Positions 60,354 through 64,000 of a stretch of DNA of 64,000 bases are shown piece after piece. Position numbers and translations under genes: made by a program. The stretch is from Limnoperna fortunei. Taxonomy: Eukaryota > Mollusca > Bivalvia > Mytilida > Modiolidae. Location of the stretch: contig OX104114.1 in assembly GCA_944474755.1 (NCBI GenBank), forward strand, positions 80,400,623 to 80,464,622. The letters are read 5' to 3'. The notes under the pieces were generated by a model that saw nothing but the letters and a program-made list of their open reading frames with translations, searched no databases and was not told the DNA's origin. The number at the start of each line of letters is the position of its first letter. Within the stretch, counting starts at the first letter, position 1.

Positions 60354-60480
60354 AACTTTTGTATGACTTGACAATGTGTTCTACAAATACTTGGTATAAC
60401 ATTGTGTAACATATTCTAGATGATGACAACTTTATTAAGACTCTGTTAACACTTGCATAATAAATAAATAATTAATAAAT

Positions 60481-60694
60481 TAGTTTAGTCTTTACTTGTT
60501 GGTGTGTATATACTTTATATACCTCTTGACTGCATCAGCAATAAAACGATAATATGATATGTTCTGTTAAAAGTTTCGTCTTCCCATTTTGTCTAAAGCA
60601 TTCGTTAGTTGAACGCGGTTCTTGTGTACCAGGTTATATAACCAGCTTTAGCCACATATATTTGACATAAATTATATACATTATATATTTTATA
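60481..60694. other. AT-rich non-coding stretch
   Basis: No gene, hairpin or clear repeat is seen. The right part contains TATATA-rich sequence that runs into the first copy of the following repeat. Confidence 0.5.
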
Positions 60695-61057
60695 TATAAT
60701 TGTCTATTTATATATGCCCAACATTTGATTGTATTTCAGAATTGGATTTTTAGTAATGCACTAAAGATACATAGTTAAGATAAATGATATGTATAAGTGT
60801 CTAATGAATTAACCAAACAATGTTGCTGTAATTTCCACTCTGAAAATCATCTGTACACACAGATTTGAATTTTGAGTCGTCCCACCTCGGGAATCGAACT
60901 CGTGTCAGTTTATAACATCTATGGCTGCTGTGACTAGCATGTAAAGACAGAGGTGTAACCTCTAGACCAGATCCGTCCGCTATAAAAACGGAGTTTCACT
61001 GGCCTAGTGTTACTTTTGGTTGAACATGTCATTTACATACACAATGTTTTTGTGCGA
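60695..61057 (-). repeat. 365 bp repeat copy 1 with Pol III-like A and B boxes
   Basis: On the minus strand TGGTCTAGAGG (60959-60969) matches the internal A box of tRNA promoters, and AGTTCGATTCC (60890-60900) matches the B box. The boxes are 58 bases apart and the intervening sequence does not fold as a tRNA. This is therefore a SINE-like, tRNA-derived sequence and not a tRNA gene. A direct copy follows at 61153-61517. Confidence 0.65.
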
Positions 61058-61152
61058 CCTGAGCTTTAATTACAGCGATTTTCATACAATCAGAATGGAT
61101 CTGTAAGCAATTATACAAATGTGTGCATATAGTTCGTTTTTGAATTTTTATT

Positions 61153-61517
61153 TATAATTGTCTATTTATATATGCCCAACATTTGATTGTATTTCAACAT
61201 TGGATCTTTAGAAATGCACTAAAGGTACATAGTTAAGATAAATGATATGTATAAGTGTCTAATGAATTAACCAAACAATGTCGCTGTAATTTCCACTCTG
61301 AAAATCATCTGTACACACATATTTGATTTTTGAGTCGTCCCACCTCGGGAATCGAACTCGTGTCAGTTTATAACATCTATGGCTGCTGCGCCTAGCATGT
61401 AAAGACAGAGATGTAACCTCTAGACGAGATCCGTCCGCTATAAAAACGGAGTTTCACTGGCCTAGTGTTACTTTTGGTTGAACATGTCATTTACATACAC
61501 ACTGTTTTTGTGCGAAA
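61153..61517 (-). repeat. 365 bp repeat copy 2 with Pol III-like A and B boxes
   Basis: This is a direct copy of 60695-61057, estimated by eye at over 95% identical. The B box at 61348-61358 is intact. The A box at 61417-61427 has one change (TCGTCTAGAGG). A 95 bp unique spacer separates the copies. The GIY-YIG fragment begins at the base after this copy ends. Confidence 0.65.
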
Positions 61518-61799
61518 TCAATTAATCTAATTTATTGCATTAAATGCTCTGGATGTGATGAAATATACATTGGGCAAACGGTAAATTCACTTTCGGAACG
61601 AATGCGGATCCACCGTCAACAGATAAGAGACCCCGCCTACAGACAAATACCACTAGATTCACATCTTGAAACATGTGGAGGCGGGGTTTGTAAAATATTC
61701 TCTTTTTACAAAATATATAAAGAAGACGGATTTATACGAGAAATTAAGGAGAAAAACTTTATTAAAAAGTTAAAACCATCTTTAAATGGACGATCATAA
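61518..61799 (+). pseudogene. GIY-YIG endonuclease domain fragment
   Basis: The open frame reads through from the repeat and gives IYCIKCSGCDEIYIGQT near 61530, then LSERMRIHRQQI, a SHLETC motif and a C-terminal FIKKLKPSLNGRS ending at TAA 61797-61799. The paired Tyr segments, the Arg in SERM and the HRQQI helix fit the GIY-YIG fold. In animals such domains form the C-terminus of Penelope-like retroelements and also occur in stand-alone genes. There is no reverse transcriptase upstream, so a 5'-truncated retroelement end is likely. I see no start codon before Met at 61602 that would make a full gene. Confidence 0.68.
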
Positions 61800-61920
61800 T
61801 TTACAATATACAATATATATTATTAATTATTTGTACATATGTTTATCGAATAAGTTATCTCCCTTTTAACAATAACGTAACGTCACGTAAACGTTACCAA
61901 TAGATTCACAAAAACATTCA

Positions 61921-61946
61921 CCTGAAGATTGTAATGATACAAGAAA
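61921..61946 (+). ncRNA. Hammerhead-like core motif (possible ribozyme relic)
   Basis: CCTGAAGA is followed by the perfect stem TTGTA-ATGA-TACAA and then GAAA. This is the layout of a hammerhead ribozyme core (CUGAUGA, stem II, GAAA) with one core change, U to A in CUGAAGA. Hammerheads are known companions of Penelope-like elements. I cannot see stems I and III clearly, and the core change would be expected to impair cleavage. Confidence 0.35.
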
Positions 61947-61996
61947 GCGCTTGTGAAAATAGAAATGTAAATTCTGGTTACGTTGGACTTTTTATG

Positions 61997-61999
<3 letters not shown>

Positions 62000-62087
<88 letters not shown>
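62000..62087. repeat. (TA)n microsatellite
   Basis: An uninterrupted AT/TA run of about 44 units. Long open frames of alternating Ile-Tyr across it are artefacts. Confidence 0.97.
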
Positions 62088-62088
<1 letters not shown>

Positions 62089-62650
62089 TCCTGCTTTGAT
62101 AGTTAGGTGTCCTTAGTATCAGGATGGTAGTAAGGTGCACTTTTTTTGAAATTGTTAAATAACACATCGATTAAGTAGTATAACATTAAATAATTTTAAT
62201 AAATAGTTGTTGTATATTATAATAGAAAAATTCTGCTATAAAAGCAGCATTTGTATCGTTTATTAAAAAATATAGGTAGGTAAATGGACTAAAGTGTCAT
62301 TTCAAAATAGCACCTTAATCTTATAGGAAATATACTAATGACACCTTACTCGGTAAAACTTTAGAATGGGTGTAAAGTGCCATTTCAAAAGACACGTGAT
62401 CATATATTTTCGTGATTAAGGTGTCCTGATATATCTTGAAATTCTTGACGTCACTACTTCTTATCTTTATCGAGATGTGTGTGTTGTGTATCACATGGAT
62501 ACACAAATAACTTCATAAGCATTGCGTGACATAATGGGGGTAAGTATTAAGATAAATACAAGATTCGGATTATTAGCAAACTATTTGTTTATAATTAAAG
62601 AAGTTATTTATTTTTTGTTGATAATTTACGGTATTAGATAGTGTATGTTA
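62088..62650. other. AT-rich non-coding stretch
   Basis: No gene is recognised. AAGGTGTCMTTT-like phrases recur loosely (for example near 62108, 62345 and 62417), perhaps an old dispersed repeat. Confidence 0.4.
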
Positions 62651-62753
62651 TGCAGAAAACCCACACTTAGCAAAAGTGAAAGTAATACCGAAGCCATTAT
62701 TTAGTACAGTTGTCAATAAAAAATAATTAACTAAATAGTGTATATGTTTTTCT
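62651..62753 (+). repeat. 103 bp direct repeat, copy 1
   Basis: It begins TGCAGAAAACCCACAC and ends near TATGTTTTTCTAT. It is matched by copy 2 277 bp downstream with a handful of substitutions. Confidence 0.8.
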
Positions 62754-62927
62754 ATAAATAGCTTATTCCAGGTAGGTGATCGCAGATTCGTCATTGTAAC
62801 AGTTTAGTAGCACTTGTACTCAAACAAACACATATCTTCTTGAAGTATGAAATATAAAATGTGTATTCGTTAGTGATAAGATGAGGTAGATACAACAGCT
62901 AATTAAGTAATCTATTATTAGTACTAA

Positions 62928-63032
62928 TGCAGAAAACCCACACTTAGCAAAAGTGAAAGTAATAGGGAAGCCATTATTTAGTACAGATGTCTATAAAAAA
63001 AATTAACTAAATAGTGTATATATTTTTCTATG
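62928..63032 (+). repeat. 103 bp direct repeat, copy 2
   Basis: Same orientation as copy 1, with ATAGGGAAGCC in place of ATACCGAAGCC and small indels in the A-run. The sequence between the copies shows no repeat or gene. Confidence 0.8.
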
Positions 63033-63750
63033 TTGCTTTCTATTTTCATTATATAACGAAAAAAATGATTCACATAATATTAGCGTTACATATATTTTTG
63101 CTTTACTGCCAATGGTCAATATGTAAATTAACGCATCAGTTAAATACCTACATGTCATTTTAGACTCAACAATAGAATGGATTTTCACGGCACGGCACGG
63201 TGTATGTCTTGAAAAAAATTTAAAGTTATACCGTGATATGTGTTTGCTTTTTTAATTATTTTTATTGCTGTTGTAACATTGTTATAGATTAAATGTGAAT
63301 AAAATTATTTACTACATAATAATTTTGTGAAATAAACTTCTCTTTTACCTTGCTATTTTAACATGAAATTAATTTTGTTGTTATTATTTGGACTATAAAG
63401 GTATCTGTGCACTTTATACTCCTCAACAAAAGAATGAATTTTCACGGCACTAATGATTTACATTATTTTTCATGCGGTATATTTCATATAATATCTGCAA
63501 AATTGTTTACATTATATTTTTTAATAATGGAAAATGACAGGTTGCTGACAACGTAGCGGGGGAAAGCAATGTCTTCAGACACTTCTGTATAAGAATCAGT
63601 CAATATTTATAATAAATTAGTAATCTCTTGAAAATGACATATACTGATGGTGTCCTAGGTGTTTGTAATTTCAGAATAGTACAAAGGTCTACCTGTTAAA
63701 AAGTTAAATATAACTTACGTTAGTTGGTGTGACATTTAAAACTTCTCTCT
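63033..63750. other. AT-rich non-coding stretch with a short repeated phrase
   Basis: ATTTTCACGGCAC occurs near 63180 and again near 63438, both after a CTCAACAA...AGAATG context. The first copy continues as a short CGGCA tandem. Nothing coding is recognised. Confidence 0.5.
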
Positions 63751-63753
63751 GAC

Positions 63754-63754
<1 letters not shown>

Positions 63755-63810
<56 letters not shown>
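63755..63810. repeat. (TGAT)n microsatellite
   Basis: About 14 uninterrupted TGAT/ATTG units. Confidence 0.95.
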
Positions 63811-63864
63811 TATTTATTTATTTATTTATTATTTATTTTTTTTTATTTATTTATTATTTATTTA
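63811..63864. repeat. (TTTA)n imperfect microsatellite
   Basis: It follows the TGAT tract directly and is interrupted by ATT and a T-run. The last 136 bases of the window after it are AT-rich with no visible feature. Confidence 0.9.
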
Positions 63865-64000
63865 AACAGAGAGAATAAGGTATCGTCAATTATAGTCCAA
63901 TTAGTTACAAAAAAGTTATGAGCCAATTTTCATATTTAAACTAGTAAAGTAACAGAAATATATGTAAAACAATTATTATCTGAATAATTTTATTCACTTT

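Larger units (their letters stand above)
57016..60480 (+). mobile_element. Decayed DIRS-type (tyrosine recombinase) retrotransposon
   Basis: In order on the + strand lie a reverse transcriptase, an RNase H, a methyltransferase-like segment and a tyrosine recombinase. That is the order known for DIRS-group retrotransposons, which use a recombinase in place of a DDE integrase. No gag region is recognisable upstream, so the copy looks 5'-truncated. Several stops and frameshifts interrupt it. I could not identify its terminal repeats; a TAATAAATAAATAATT stretch near 60460 may mark the 3' end. Confidence 0.8.

Noticed and set aside
60870..60990. A functional tRNA gene on the minus strand
   Set aside because: The A and B boxes are 58 bases apart and there is no anticodon arm or acceptor pairing, so it is a tRNA-derived repeat at most.
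60695..61517. The 365 bp direct repeats as LTRs of a retrotransposon
   Set aside because: Only 95 bp lies between them, with no primer site or coding sequence, and the repeats do not begin TG or end CA.
61883..62167. Ile-Tyr repeat proteins on both strands
   Set aside because: They come from the (TA)n tract.

Overview
The window is animal, most likely marine mollusc (bivalve-like), non-coding DNA. It has no bacterial gene organisation. It holds a eukaryotic DIRS-type retrotransposon, tRNA-like Pol III boxes, long ATT/CTT/TA microsatellites, and GGAGTTATCTCCC and AGGTCA-rich repeats of the kind I associate with mollusc intergenic DNA. The species assignment is inference. I see no intact host gene.

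Positions 1-56838 are a single stack of about 64 short non-autonomous mobile elements, all on the + strand. I sort them into families A, B, C, D, E, F, G and M (my labels). Each complete element has the same plan. First comes a 5' hairpin 'head' whose first 8-11 bases are a tip sequence X. Then come a short T-rich stretch and an (ATT)n tract. Next is a 'body' of 130-160 bp internal repeats, most of them rich in AAAATGGCSGCCATTTT palindromes. Last is a 'tail' made of the reverse complement of X, a second hairpin and a T-rich end. X differs by family: AAGTCGCC for A and B, ATGTCTCCC for M, ATGTCGCCCC for C, AAATCCCC for D, AGGYYTTTCC for E, TGGCTCCC for F. A short inverted repeat whose 3' copy lies just inside a terminal hairpin, plus a microsatellite, resembles the non-autonomous Helentron/Helitron2 class of rolling-circle transposons. 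No transposase is present in the window.

The striking result is that heads and tails behave like typed brackets. Read left to right, 50 heads open and 50 tails close them in last-in-first-out order. The family of the body just after the ATT tract agrees with its head in 49 of 50 pairs, and the tail agrees in 46 of 50. Fourteen further tails close elements whose heads must lie left of position 1. No head is left open. The simplest reading is that every new element landed in the ATT tract behind an older element's head, splitting it into head and body, many times over (up to 15 deep near 2.3 kb).

The outermost tail ends at 56838. To its right lie a decayed DIRS-like tyrosine-recombinase retrotransposon (about 56.9-60.4 kb), two copies of a 365 bp repeat with Pol III A/B boxes on the minus strand (60695-61517), a GIY-YIG nuclease fragment with a hammerhead-like motif behind it (61.5-61.96 kb), a (TA)n tract, and AT-rich sequence with small repeats to the end.

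The repeated open frames of 64-121 residues in the array are translations of repeat DNA and are not annotated as genes.
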